NCBI RefSeq assembly: GCF_001905385.1
Contig: NZ_LIPF01000006.1
Span: forward strand, 248,001 to 312,000
Origin: Streptomyces sp. CB02414
Lineage (GTDB): Bacteria; Actinomycetota; Actinomycetes; Streptomycetales; Streptomycetaceae
Direction of reading: 5' to 3'
Length of the DNA: 64,000 nucleotides
A program made the position numbers and the translations under genes. A model generated the notes under the pieces. The model had not been told where the DNA came from. It searched no databases and saw nothing but the letters and a program-made list of their open reading frames with translations. Shown here one piece after another: positions 53,699-61,530 of this stretch (its first letter is position 1; each line of letters starts with the position of its first letter).

Positions 53699-54391
53699 TC
53701 AGCGCTTGGCGACGAACACGTGCGAGGCGGTCTCCGTCTCCAGCTCCGCCGCCTCGCCGCCGCTGCCCACCAGCACGCCGCCGGCCGACTCGGTCACGCT
53801 CACCACCGAGCCGGGCTGCACGCCCGCCCGGCGCAGCGTGTACATCAGCTGCGCGTCCGTCTGGATCGGCTCGCCGATCCGGCGCACGACGACCGTCTTG
53901 CCCTCCGTGCCCGGGTCCAGGTCGGCGAGGGACACCATGCCCTCGTCCAGGAACGGATCGGCGCCGTCCGTCTCGCCCAGCTCCTCCAGGCCCGGGATCG
54001 GGTTGCCGTACGGCGACTCGGTCGGGTGCCGCAGCAGCTCCAGCACCCGGCGCTCGACGGCCTCGCTCATCACGTGCTCCCAGCGGCAGGCCTCGGCGTG
54101 CACCTGCTCCCACTCCAGGCCGATCACGTCGACGAGCAGGCACTCCGCGAGCCGGTGCTTGCGCATCACCCGCGTGGCCAGCCGGCGGCCCTCGTCGGTC
54201 AGCTCCAGGTGCCGGTCGGCCGCCACGGACACCAGACCGTCGCGCTCCATCCGCGCCACCGTCTGGCTGACCGTCGGGCCGCTCTGGTCGAGCCGCTCGG
54301 CGATCCGGGCGCGCATCGGGACCACACCTTCCTCCTCCAGCTCCAGAATGGTGCGGAGGTACATCTCCGTGGTGTCGATCAGTCCGGACAT
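53699..54391 (-). CDS. dmdR1: Iron-dependent repressor, DtxR/DmdR1 type
   Basis: This Fe2+-activated repressor controls siderophore and iron genes. The 230-aa protein has a DtxR HTH (RIAERLDQSGPTVSQTVARM), then metal ligands in RKHRLAE, VHAEA and CRWEH (Cys-x-x-Glu-His), and a C-terminal SH3-like domain after a linker. It closely matches S. coelicolor DmdR1 as I remember it. Its sites are not in this window. The opposite strand carries a long antisense frame, as in S. coelicolor dmdR1/adm. Confidence 0.92.
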   Translation of the reverse strand: MSGLIDTTEMYLRTILELEEEGVVPMRARIAERLDQSGPTVSQTVARMERDGLVSVAADRHLELTDEGRRLATRVMRKHRLAECLLVDVIGLEWEQVHAEACRWEHVMSEAVERRVLELLRHPTESPYGNPIPGLEELGETDGADPFLDEGMVSLADLDPGTEGKTVVVRRIGEPIQTDAQLMYTLRRAGVQPGSVVSVTESAGGVLVGSGGEAAELETETASHVFVAKR

Positions 54392-54404
54392 ACGTGCCCC
54401 TTGA
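53706..54404 (+). other. Antisense ORF over the iron repressor (adm-like)
   Basis: A 232-codon plus-strand frame covers the whole repressor gene. It is Ser/Arg-rich with no domain. In S. coelicolor an antisense gene, adm, overlapping dmdR1 was described and affects antibiotic and siderophore output. Many antisense frames here are GC artefacts, so only the precedent makes this worth listing. Confidence 0.3.
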
Positions 54405-54601
54405 TGAGATTGCCGGAGGCTACGGCCCACCGGCTCGTGCGCTGGCCCTGCCCCCAATTCTGACGCATACCACCGACAACCGTGCCGCACCGCGGAAACC
54501 AGGGCCCGCGCGGCCGTCCGGCGGTGTCGACGCCGTATTGACACCGCACTGGTCCAGACCGCACGGTGATCCGCGACGCAGCCACTCCGAAGGGGTCCCG
54601 C

Positions 54602-55357
54602 ATGAGCGACCGCAAGCCGGCCGGGCAGTTCATCGACGCCGCGATCGACCTCCTGCGACGGGTCCGCGACGAGGAGGCCGACTCCGTCGAGGCGGCCGGC
54701 ACGCTGCTCGCCGACACGGTGGCCGACGGCGGCCGGCTCTTCACCTTCGGCGCCGGCCACTCCTCCCTCGCCGCCCAGGACGTCGTCTACCGCGCCGGCG
54801 GCCTCGCCCTGATGAACCTGCTCGCCGTGCCCGGCGTCGTCGGCGTCGACGTCATGCCGGCCACGCTCGGCTCCGCGCTGGAGCGGGTGGACGGCCTCGC
54901 GAGCGCCGTACTGGACTCCTCGCCGATCCGCGCGGGCGACGCCCTGGTGATCATCTCCCTGTCCGGGCGCAACGCGCTGCCCGTGGAGATGGCCATGAAC
55001 GCCCGCGCCCTGGGCGTCCGCGTCATCGGCGTGACCTCGGTGGCGTACGCCTCCGAGACCAAGTCGCGGCACGCCTCCGGCTCCTTCCTCAAGGACCACT
55101 GCGACATCGTGCTGGACTCGAAGATCGCCGTCGGCGACGCGGAGCTCACGCTCGACACCGTCCCCGCGCCCTTCGCGCCCGCCTCCACGGTCGTCACCAG
55201 CGCCCTGATGCAGGCCATGACCGCCACGGCGGCCGCCGCCCTCGCCGACCGCGGCATCGAACCGCCCCTGCTGCGCTCCGGCAACGTCGACGGCGGCCAC
55301 GAATGGAACGGGCGGGTACTGGACCAGTACGGGGACCGGATCTTCTACCGGCGCTGA
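54602..55357 (+). CDS. SIS-domain phosphosugar-binding protein
   Basis: The 251-aa protein has one SIS fold: FTFGAGHSSLAAQDVVYRAGG, IISLSGRNALPVEMAM and VTSVAYASETKSRHASG. These loops bind phosphosugars, as in GmhA, MurQ and AgaS. The partner reaction is unknown; amino-sugar phosphate isomerisation is most likely. It is divergent from the iron repressor by 210 bp. Confidence 0.87.
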   Translation: MSDRKPAGQFIDAAIDLLRRVRDEEADSVEAAGTLLADTVADGGRLFTFGAGHSSLAAQDVVYRAGGLALMNLLAVPGVVGVDVMPATLGSALERVDGLASAVLDSSPIRAGDALVIISLSGRNALPVEMAMNARALGVRVIGVTSVAYASETKSRHASGSFLKDHCDIVLDSKIAVGDAELTLDTVPAPFAPASTVVTSALMQAMTATAAAALADRGIEPPLLRSGNVDGGHEWNGRVLDQYGDRIFYRR

Positions 55358-55384
55358 GCGGACACCCGGCCAGGACCCCGATCG

Positions 55385-56812
55385 CTACGGCCCCTCCACC
55401 GGCCCGGCGAGATCCAGCGCCGCCGCGATGCGCACCGCCACGTCCTCGGCGTACACCGCGTCCGAGCGCTCGAACGCGCTGCGCCCCGAGCCGCGCAGGA
55501 ACGTCACGACGCCCAGCGTCCGGCCCCGGCTGCGCAGGACCGCGCACAGGCCGTGCACCGTGTCCGCCGGCCACTGCCGGGCCGTCGCCCACTGGCGCAC
55601 CCGCTCCGCCGGCACCGCCCGGACACCGGCACTGGCCCGCACCGAGCCCGCCCGCTCCACGCACTGCACCGCCGGGTGCCCCTCGGCGTAGCGCACCGGC
55701 ATGCCCGACGTCGCGGCCGGCACGCTCGGCCCCGGCGCTCCGGACGGCGTCGCCGCCACCCGCATCAGCCGCACCGGCCCCGGCGCTTGTGGCTCCGCCG
55801 CCTCGGACTCGCCCGCCCGGGGCCCGCTCTCGCCCACCACCCGGTCGATCAGGGCGTGGTCGGCGAACCCGGCGAGCGCGAAGTCCAGGTGGACGACCGC
55901 CGCCTCCGCGGGATCCTCGCACTCCGCCGCCGCCCGCGCCGCGCGGTGCAGCTGGTTGGTGCGGAAGCGCAGCAGCGCCGCCTCCTGCTCGGCCTGCTTG
56001 CCCTCCGTGATGTCCTGGAACAGCCAGCCCACGCCCAACGGCACCGGCTCCTCCGCCAGCGGCGACGCCAGCCGCACGAAGCCGCTGCGCCAGCACCGGC
56101 GCCGCTCGCCCTCCGGCGTGCGCACGCTCACCCAGATCTCGGCGGGCCCGGGCGGCGCGCCCTCCGCCAGCACGTGCGTCAGCGCGCTCTCCAGCTCCTC
56201 CACGCCCTGCGCGAGCAGATCGCCCAGCGGCCGCCCCAGCACGGACGTACGCCCGGCGCCCAGGGCCCGCGCCGCGTGGGCGTTCACCACGGCCGGCCGC
56301 AGATCCACGTCCACCAGTACGACGCCCCAGCTCGCGTCCTCCAGCAGGGCCTCGCTCAGCGCGATGGAGCGCTCCAGGTCGATCTGCGCGTGCACCTCGC
56401 TGAACGCGCAGTACACCCCGGCGGGTCGGCCGTCGGGACCGCGCACGGCCGCGGACTGGGTGCGCACCAGCACCCGACCGCCGTCCTTGGTCAGCAACGC
56501 GAACTCGTGCACCTGCCGGCCCGGGGCGCGCATCGCGGACAGCAGCCGCTCCTCGACCTCACCGGCGTCCGCCCGGCGCACGGCCCAGCCGGCGAAACCC
56601 TGCCGTCCCACGGCCTCGGCCGCGCTCCAGCCCAGGATCCGCTCCGCCTCGCGGTTCCAGTGGGTGACCACCCCGTCCGCGTCGAAGGCGCACAGGGCCG
56701 CGTCCATGCCGTCGAGCAGCGCGGCCAACAGGTCCGCGCCGTCCCGCTCGGGCTGTTCCGGCTCGTCCGGCCCCAGCTCGTCGGTGGTCCCACTACGCCG
56801 GGAAGCACTCAC
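55385..56812 (-). CDS. PAS-domain sensor protein without recognised output domain
   Basis: The 475-aa protein has two PAS domains (DGMDAALCAFDADGVVTHWNREAERILGW at about 35-150; ALLEDASWGVVLVDVDLRPAVVNA at about 155-285). A third region near the C-terminus (about 290-470) is GAF-like. No kinase, GGDEF or phosphatase domain follows. It may be a signal adaptor. GTG 56812 follows GGGGG. Confidence 0.82.
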   Translation of the reverse strand: MSASRRSGTTDELGPDEPEQPERDGADLLAALLDGMDAALCAFDADGVVTHWNREAERILGWSAAEAVGRQGFAGWAVRRADAGEVEERLLSAMRAPGRQVHEFALLTKDGGRVLVRTQSAAVRGPDGRPAGVYCAFSEVHAQIDLERSIALSEALLEDASWGVVLVDVDLRPAVVNAHAARALGAGRTSVLGRPLGDLLAQGVEELESALTHVLAEGAPPGPAEIWVSVRTPEGERRRCWRSGFVRLASPLAEEPVPLGVGWLFQDITEGKQAEQEAALLRFRTNQLHRAARAAAECEDPAEAAVVHLDFALAGFADHALIDRVVGESGPRAGESEAAEPQAPGPVRLMRVAATPSGAPGPSVPAATSGMPVRYAEGHPAVQCVERAGSVRASAGVRAVPAERVRQWATARQWPADTVHGLCAVLRSRGRTLGVVTFLRGSGRSAFERSDAVYAEDVAVRIAAALDLAGPVEGP

Positions 56813-56932
56813 CTGGACCCCCTGCAGGCTGCGTCACTGGCCTTCATTCAACTCGAACGTGATGCAGCACACACCGAGTTCCCACAAGATTGCGGAAATC
56901 GTTGTACTGCGGAAACTCGGCATACGCCCCCG

Positions 56933-57799
56933 TCATGACGGGTGCGCGGCGAGCCTCAGATCGACCCACTCGTCGCTCTCGCCATCCAACACGTACCGCT
57001 CCCGTTCCACGAACCCACGCCCCTCGGCGAACCGCAACCCGTCACCGTTGGCCGCCAGCACCACGGTCTCCACCGCCTCGGCGCCGAGCGCGGCCGCCTC
57101 GGCCAGGCCCGCCTCGTAGAGCGCCGCGCCGATCCCGCGCCCCCGGAACGCGGGCAGCACCCGGGCGATCACGGTCGCCGCCCGCTCCTCCCCCTCGGGC
57201 GGCCGCACCGTGGAGCACCCGACGAGCACGTCCCCGAGGTACGCGTTGGCCAGCCGGTACCGCCCGGCCCGCTCCCGCGCCTGATCCGGGGTCATCGCGG
57301 CGGGCGGCACCACCTCGTCGTGGACGTGCCGCCACTCCTCCACCATGGCGTCCCCGGCCACGGCCTCGACGCGCAGTCCGGCGCCCGGACCGACCGGCCC
57401 GCGCCGCGCGTCCGCCTCGATCTCGATCCGCATCCGCTCGTCGGCGAGCCCGCACACCATCATGGTCGCGGCCGGCCGCACCTCGCCGAACGCCCGCCGC
57501 AGCACCGGCCAGCACGGCTCGAAGTCCTCCCGCGCGGGCAGCAGGTACCGCACCCGCACGACGTCCGCGAACGTGCACCCCGCCTCGGCCAGTGCCGCCC
57601 CGATGTTCCGCAGGCACTGCCCGGCCTGCTCCACCACGTCCTCGGAGATGGTCATCGACGCGTAGTCGAACCCGGTCGTCCCCGACACGTGCACCCGGTC
57701 CCCGTCGACGACGGCCCGGGCGTACCCGATCCGCTCCTCGAACGTCGACCCGCTGACCACCGCCCGCCTGACCGGCGGCTCCCCCTGGTGTTTCGTCAT
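56933..57799 (-). CDS. RidA-like domain fused to a GNAT acetyltransferase
   Basis: The 288-aa protein has a RidA/YjgF fold (about 10-130), with GYARAVVDGDRVHVSGTTGFDY and RMRIEIEADARR where RidA keeps its Arg-Glu pair. A GNAT domain follows (about 145-285), with RVLPAFRGRGIGAALYEAGLAEA. RidA enzymes deaminate reactive enamines and imines; joining this to acetylation suggests amine or toxin metabolism. The fusion is unusual. Confidence 0.85.
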   Translation of the reverse strand: MTKHQGEPPVRRAVVSGSTFEERIGYARAVVDGDRVHVSGTTGFDYASMTISEDVVEQAGQCLRNIGAALAEAGCTFADVVRVRYLLPAREDFEPCWPVLRRAFGEVRPAATMMVCGLADERMRIEIEADARRGPVGPGAGLRVEAVAGDAMVEEWRHVHDEVVPPAAMTPDQARERAGRYRLANAYLGDVLVGCSTVRPPEGEERAATVIARVLPAFRGRGIGAALYEAGLAEAAALGAEAVETVVLAANGDGLRFAEGRGFVERERYVLDGESDEWVDLRLAAHPS

Positions 57800-57882
57800 G
57801 GGCGAAACGGTAGGTGACCAGCGCGGACGCGTCCATGGGTGATCGTCGGCCGAGGGCCGCGGACGGGTCCGGAAAAAAGACG

Positions 57883-57911
57883 TTGATGAGCGGGCGGTCA
57901 GTTCCTAATGT
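57883..57911 (+). promoter_or_regulatory. Consensus-like housekeeping promoter
   Basis: TTGATG (-35, 57883-57888) and TAATGT (-10, 57906-57911) are separated by exactly 17 bp. This matches streptomycete sigma-HrdB promoters better than most sequences here. It points into the gene-free stretch 57800-58147. Confidence 0.65.
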
Positions 57912-57943
57912 GGGGAGCACACAGAAGGGAGGTGGTTCGGCAG

Positions 57944-57982
57944 ATGTATGACAACCGGACGCGTGAGGTGGCTGCGGGCTAG
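57944..57982 (+). CDS. 12-residue leader-type ORF
   Basis: ATG 57944 encodes MYDNRTREVAAG and stops at TAG 57980-57982. GGGAGG lies 11 bases upstream; GTG 57932 is an in-frame alternative. The stop sits in the loop of the first RNA hairpin. It is too short for a family call. Its position after a good promoter suggests a translated leader or a dual-function RNA. Confidence 0.4.
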   Translation: MYDNRTREVAAG

Positions 57983-58125
57983 CGGCCCGTCACCACACCG
58001 AGTGCGGTGCCGGACCAGCGCGTGAAAGACGCGCGCAGCCGGCCCAATCCCAAGCAGTCACCCGACCCGCGAGTCGCCGGTAAGTCCGGCCGGCTCCTCT
58101 CCGGAGGAACCAGACTCGCGGGTCG
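57975..58125 (+). ncRNA. Structured RNA candidate with GAAA-type and UNCG loops
   Basis: Nested and serial stems occur on the plus strand. They are CGGGC/GCCCG (57975-57989, with the peptide stop in the loop); GCCGG/CCGGC (58009-58013, 58039-58043) enclosing GCGCGT-GAAAG-ACGCGC (58018-58034); and a 13-bp helix CGACCCGCGAGTC/GACTCGCGGGTCG (58063-58075, 58113-58125). The long helix holds GCCGG-TAAGT-CCGGC and TCCTC-TCCG-GAGGA, the last a cUNCGg tetraloop. These loop types are stable RNA folds only in the plus sense. The RNA ends next to the 3' end of citrate synthase, to which it may be antisense. I do not recognise it as a known riboswitch. Confidence 0.6.
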
Positions 58126-58147
58126 TCTGCGTGTACGGCGCGGTCCG

Positions 58148-59248
58148 TCAGCCCGCGATGTCGGCGTAGCCCTCGATCGCGCGCGGGTCGCGGGGGCCCG
58201 GGCCGACGTAGCGGGCCGAGGGCCGGACCAGGCGGCCGGTGCGCTTCTGTTCCAGGATGTGCGCGGACCAGCCGGCCGTGCGGGCGCAGGTGAACATCGA
58301 GGTGAACATGTGCGCCGGGACCTCGGCGAAGTCCAGCATGATGGCGGCCCAGAACTCGACGTTGGTGGCGAGGACCCGGTCGGGGCGGCGGGCGTGGAGT
58401 TCGGCCAGGGCGGCCTTCTCCAGGGCTTCGGCGACCTCGTAGCGCGGGGCGCCCAGTTCGCGGGCGGTGCGGCGCAGGACGCGGGCGCGGGGGTCCTCGG
58501 CGCGGTAGACCCGGTGGCCGAAGCCCATGAGGCGTTCGCCCGCGTCGAGGGTCTTCTTGACGTAGGCCTCGGCGTCCCCGGTGCGTTCGATCTCCTCGAT
58601 CATGTGCAGGACGCGGGAGGGGGCGCCGCCGTGCAGCGGGCCGGACATGGCGCCGACGGCTCCGGAGAGGGCGGCGGCCACGTCGGCGCCGGTGGAGGCG
58701 ATGACACGGGCGGTGAAGGTGGAGGCGTTCATGCCGTGCTCGGCGGCGGAGGTCCAGTAGGCGTCGACGGCGGCGACGTGCTTGGGGTCGGGTTCGCCGC
58801 GCCAGCGGATCATGAAGCGTTCGACGACGGACTGGGCCTTGTCGATCTCGCGCTGCGGGACCATGGGCAGGCCCTGGCCGCGGGCGGACTGGGCGACGTA
58901 GGACAGGGCCATGACGGCGGCGCGGGCGAGGTCGGCGCGGGCCTGCTCGGCGTCGATGTCGAGGAGCGGTTTGAGGCCCCAGACGGGGGCGAGCATGGCG
59001 AGCGCGGACTGCACGTCGACACGGATGTCGCCGGAGTGCACGGGGATCGGGAAGGGTTCGGCCGGGGGCAGGCCGGGGTTGAAGGCGCCGTCGACGAGCA
59101 GGCCCCAGACGTTCCCGAAGGAGACGTGCCCGACCAGGTCCTCGATGTCGACGCCGCGGTAGCGGAGGGCGCCGCCCTCCTTGTCGGGTTCGGCGATCTC
59201 CGTCTCGAACGCGACGACTCCTTCGAGCCCGGGTACGAAGTCGGACAT
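58148..59248 (-). CDS. Citrate synthase (citrate synthase 2/methylcitrate synthase-like)
   Basis: This enzyme condenses oxaloacetate with acetyl-CoA, or propionyl-CoA in relatives. The 366-aa protein has the catalytic set: HGMNAST, GPLHGGAPSRV, MGFGHRVYRAEDPRA and a C-terminal FTCARTAGWSAH. It lacks the N-terminal extension of larger citrate synthases. ATG 59248 follows GAGGAG. A structured RNA lies just past its stop on the other strand. Confidence 0.9.
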   Translation of the reverse strand: MSDFVPGLEGVVAFETEIAEPDKEGGALRYRGVDIEDLVGHVSFGNVWGLLVDGAFNPGLPPAEPFPIPVHSGDIRVDVQSALAMLAPVWGLKPLLDIDAEQARADLARAAVMALSYVAQSARGQGLPMVPQREIDKAQSVVERFMIRWRGEPDPKHVAAVDAYWTSAAEHGMNASTFTARVIASTGADVAAALSGAVGAMSGPLHGGAPSRVLHMIEEIERTGDAEAYVKKTLDAGERLMGFGHRVYRAEDPRARVLRRTARELGAPRYEVAEALEKAALAELHARRPDRVLATNVEFWAAIMLDFAEVPAHMFTSMFTCARTAGWSAHILEQKRTGRLVRPSARYVGPGPRDPRAIEGYADIAG

Positions 59249-59425
59249 CAGGCGGCTCCTCGTGATCGTAAGTGTGGCGACCGGCCCGTCTCGGAACACC
59301 GGAACACCCGGTTCCTGTGGATCCGCGGTCGGTCGACGACTCGCGGTCCTGGTCTCCGGTCATCCCTGTGATGCCCCGTTCGGCCTCGGGTCATCCAACC
59401 GGGACGGGATCAGCACGATATCTCC

Positions 59426-59472
59426 GAGTGCCACCTTTGGGGAGGGGTAGCGGCACTGAGTGCCACTTTCTG
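59426..59472. promoter_or_regulatory. AGTGCCAC direct and inverted repeats
   Basis: GAGTGCCACCTTTG (59426) and GAGTGCCACTTTCTG (59458) are 32 bp apart. GGCACT-G-AGTGCC (59452-59464) overlaps the second. They lie in the 285-bp divergent gap between citrate synthase and pdxH and probably bind a regulator of one or both. Confidence 0.5.
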
Positions 59473-59533
59473 CGGGAGTCGTGCCGGAGGCCGTGACGAA
59501 GGACTCAGTGGAGGGCGCGGTGGATGCGGCAGG

Positions 59534-60211
59534 ATGGCCGCTGTGACCGACCGCGATGCCGTCCCCTTCGATCTCGCCTCGATGCGCAAGCAGTACCGGG
59601 CCGAGGGGCTTGCCGAGTCCGAGCTGGCCGCCACGCCCCTGGAGCAGTTCGCGCGCTGGTTCAAGCAGGCCGCGACGGAGGGCGGGCTGTTCGAGCCGAA
59701 CGCGATGGTCGTCTCCACGGCGGACGCCGAGGGCCGGCCCAGCTCCCGCACGGTGCTGCTGAAGCACTTCGACGAGCGGGGCTTCGTCTTCTACACCAAC
59801 TACGAGTCGCGCAAGGGCCGTGAGCTGGGCGGGAATCCGTACGTGTCGCTGCTGTTCCCGTGGCATCCGATGGCCCGGCAGGTGATCGTGACGGGGACGG
59901 CGCGGCGGACCGGGCGGGACGAGACCGCCGGCTACTTCCGGACCCGGCCGCACGGCTCCCAGCTGGGTGCCTGGGCCAGCGCCCAGTCGTCGGTGGTGGC
60001 GGACCGGGACGCCCTGGACGCCGCGTACGCCGGGCTGGCGGCGCGCTATCCGGAGGGCGAGCAGGTGCCGGTGCCACCGCACTGGGGCGGGTTCCGGGTG
60101 GTCCCGGACGCGGTGGAGTTCTGGCAGGGGCGGGAGAACCGGCTGCACGACCGGCTGCGGTACGTGGCGGGGGCGGACGGGGGGTGGCGGGTGGAGCGGC
60201 TGAGTCCGTGA
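59534..60211 (+). CDS. pdxH: Pyridoxamine 5'-phosphate oxidase
   Basis: PdxH oxidises pyridoxine- or pyridoxamine 5'-phosphate to PLP with FMN and O2. The 225-aa protein has PSSRTVLLKHFDERGFVFYTNYESRKG (FMN site), PWHPMARQVIVTG and the C-terminal PHWGGFRVVPDAVEFWQGRENRLHDRLRY, which is diagnostic. The length is typical. A distant paralogue is at 28.6 kb. Confidence 0.95.
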   Translation: MAAVTDRDAVPFDLASMRKQYRAEGLAESELAATPLEQFARWFKQAATEGGLFEPNAMVVSTADAEGRPSSRTVLLKHFDERGFVFYTNYESRKGRELGGNPYVSLLFPWHPMARQVIVTGTARRTGRDETAGYFRTRPHGSQLGAWASAQSSVVADRDALDAAYAGLAARYPEGEQVPVPPHWGGFRVVPDAVEFWQGRENRLHDRLRYVAGADGGWRVERLSP

Positions 60212-60216
60212 GATCC

Positions 60217-60253
60217 GCAAGCACTTCGCTCGCTTTGGGACTAGAATGCTTGC
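60217..60253 (+). promoter_or_regulatory. Promoter/operator of the toxin-antitoxin pair
   Basis: GCAAGCA (60217-60223) and TGCTTGC (60247-60253) form an inverted repeat that ends on the antitoxin start. TAGAAT (60242-60247) is a -10 whose transcript would begin at or within a base or two of ATG 60254, a leaderless mRNA. The repeat fits self-repression by the antitoxin complex. Confidence 0.6.
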
Positions 60254-60490
60254 ATGGCTACGATCCACGTGCGGGACGTCCCGGAGGACTCACTGCGCAC
60301 GCTGAAGGCGAGAGCGGCGCGCACGGGGCAGTCGCTGCAGAACTACGTCCTGCAGCTGCTGGTGGGTGAGGCGGCACTGCTGTCGCCCGCCGAAGCGGCC
60401 GCCGAAGCGCGTGCGATCGCCTCGCGCGGCAACGTATCGGCGGACGACGTCACCGACGTCCTGCGTGATCTGCGCGAGGCCCGCGGGTGA
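60254..60490 (+). CDS. Antitoxin, FitA/VapB-type ribbon-helix-helix
   Basis: The 78-aa protein has MATIHVRDVPEDSLRTLKARA, the N-terminal ribbon, and helices ending ARTGQSLQNYVLQLL. It binds DNA and neutralises the PIN toxin by its C-terminal tail (VTDVLRDLREARG). It overlaps the toxin by GTGA. Confidence 0.9.
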   Translation: MATIHVRDVPEDSLRTLKARAARTGQSLQNYVLQLLVGEAALLSPAEAAAEARAIASRGNVSADDVTDVLRDLREARG

Positions 60491-60891
60491 GCGTGCTCGT
60501 CCTGGACACCTCCGCTCTCGTGGAGTTCCTCGTGGGCGGCGACGAACTCGCCGAACGGGTCCGGGCCCGCGCCCTGGACCACCGGCTGGCCGCACCGCAC
60601 GCCGTCGACCTGGAGTGCGCGTCCGTCCTGCGCGGCCTCGTACGCGGCAACAAGCTGCCCGAGGGCGAGGCGGAGCGTGCACTGCAGCTTCTGGGGCGGA
60701 TGCCGCTGAGGCGCTACGACCATGTGCCGTTGCTGCCCCGCGTCTGGGAGCTGCGGCACAACATGTGGCCCTACGACGCCTCCTACGTCGCTCTCGCCGA
60801 GACCCTCGACGCCGCGCTCGTCACCGTGGACGCCAAGTTCGCCGGTGCGCCGCATTTGCGCTGCCGCGTCGACAACCTGCGGCTCGGCTGA
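60487..60891 (+). CDS. PIN-domain toxin (VapC/FitB type)
   Basis: The 134-aa ribonuclease has the PIN acids: Asp7 in LVLDTSALVEF, an Asp/Glu in VDLECASV, Asp in YDASYVALAE and Asp in VTVDAKFA. It probably cleaves RNA when freed. GTG 60487 overlaps the antitoxin stop, so the two are made together. Confidence 0.92.
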   Translation: MSVLVLDTSALVEFLVGGDELAERVRARALDHRLAAPHAVDLECASVLRGLVRGNKLPEGEAERALQLLGRMPLRRYDHVPLLPRVWELRHNMWPYDASYVALAETLDAALVTVDAKFAGAPHLRCRVDNLRLG

Positions 60892-60903
60892 CGGCCGGGC
60901 ACG

Positions 60904-61530
60904 TCAGTCCAGTACCGCGCTCAGCAAGCCCGCCCACTGCTCCACGACCCGTTCCCGGCGGGCCGTGTCGTCGGTGAGGAGGTTGGCGAGGCCGAGGCCG
61001 CGGGCCATGTCCAGGAGGCCTTGGACGGTTTCGCGGGCGCCGGGGCGCCTCTCGTCGGCGCCGAGGAGGTCGACGGCGATGCGGTGGGTCTCGCGGCCGA
61101 CGCGGGCCTCCAGTTCGGTCACCCGGCCCCGCAGCTGCTCCTCGTTGGAGGCGGCCACCCACAGGTGTAGGGCGGCGCGGAAGAGGGGGCCGGTGTAGAG
61201 GTCGACGAGCGCGGCGACGACGGCGTGCCGGTCGCCGGGGCCGGCGCCCTCGGGGAAGAGGGCGCGCAGCGCCACGGAGCGTTCCTCGGCGACGTACTCG
61301 ACGGCGGCGGTGAAGAGGTCCTCGCGGGTCGGGAAGTGGTGCTGGGCGGCGCCCCGGGAGACGCCGGCGCGTTCGGCGACGACGGAGACCGTGGAGCCGG
61401 CCCAGCCGTGTTCGGCGAGGCAGGCCACGGCGGCTTCCAGGAGCCGCTGCCGGGTGGCCCGGCTGCGGTCCTGCTTGGGGACGCGTTCCGCGCGGTCGGC
61501 CGCGTGCACGGCGCCGCTCACACCACCCAT
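60904..61530 (-). CDS. TetR family regulator of the acyl-CoA operon
   Basis: The 208-aa protein has a TetR HTH (RSRATRQRLLEAAVACLAEH and VSVVAERAGVSRGAAQHHF). Its start overlaps the crotonase stop by 13 bases, so it is translated with that operon. It may bind an acyl-CoA and control the genes upstream of it. GTG 61521 is another possible start. Confidence 0.9.
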   Translation of the reverse strand: MGGVSGAVHAADRAERVPKQDRSRATRQRLLEAAVACLAEHGWAGSTVSVVAERAGVSRGAAQHHFPTREDLFTAAVEYVAEERSVALRALFPEGAGPGDRHAVVAALVDLYTGPLFRAALHLWVAASNEEQLRGRVTELEARVGRETHRIAVDLLGADERRPGARETVQGLLDMARGLGLANLLTDDTARRERVVEQWAGLLSAVLD

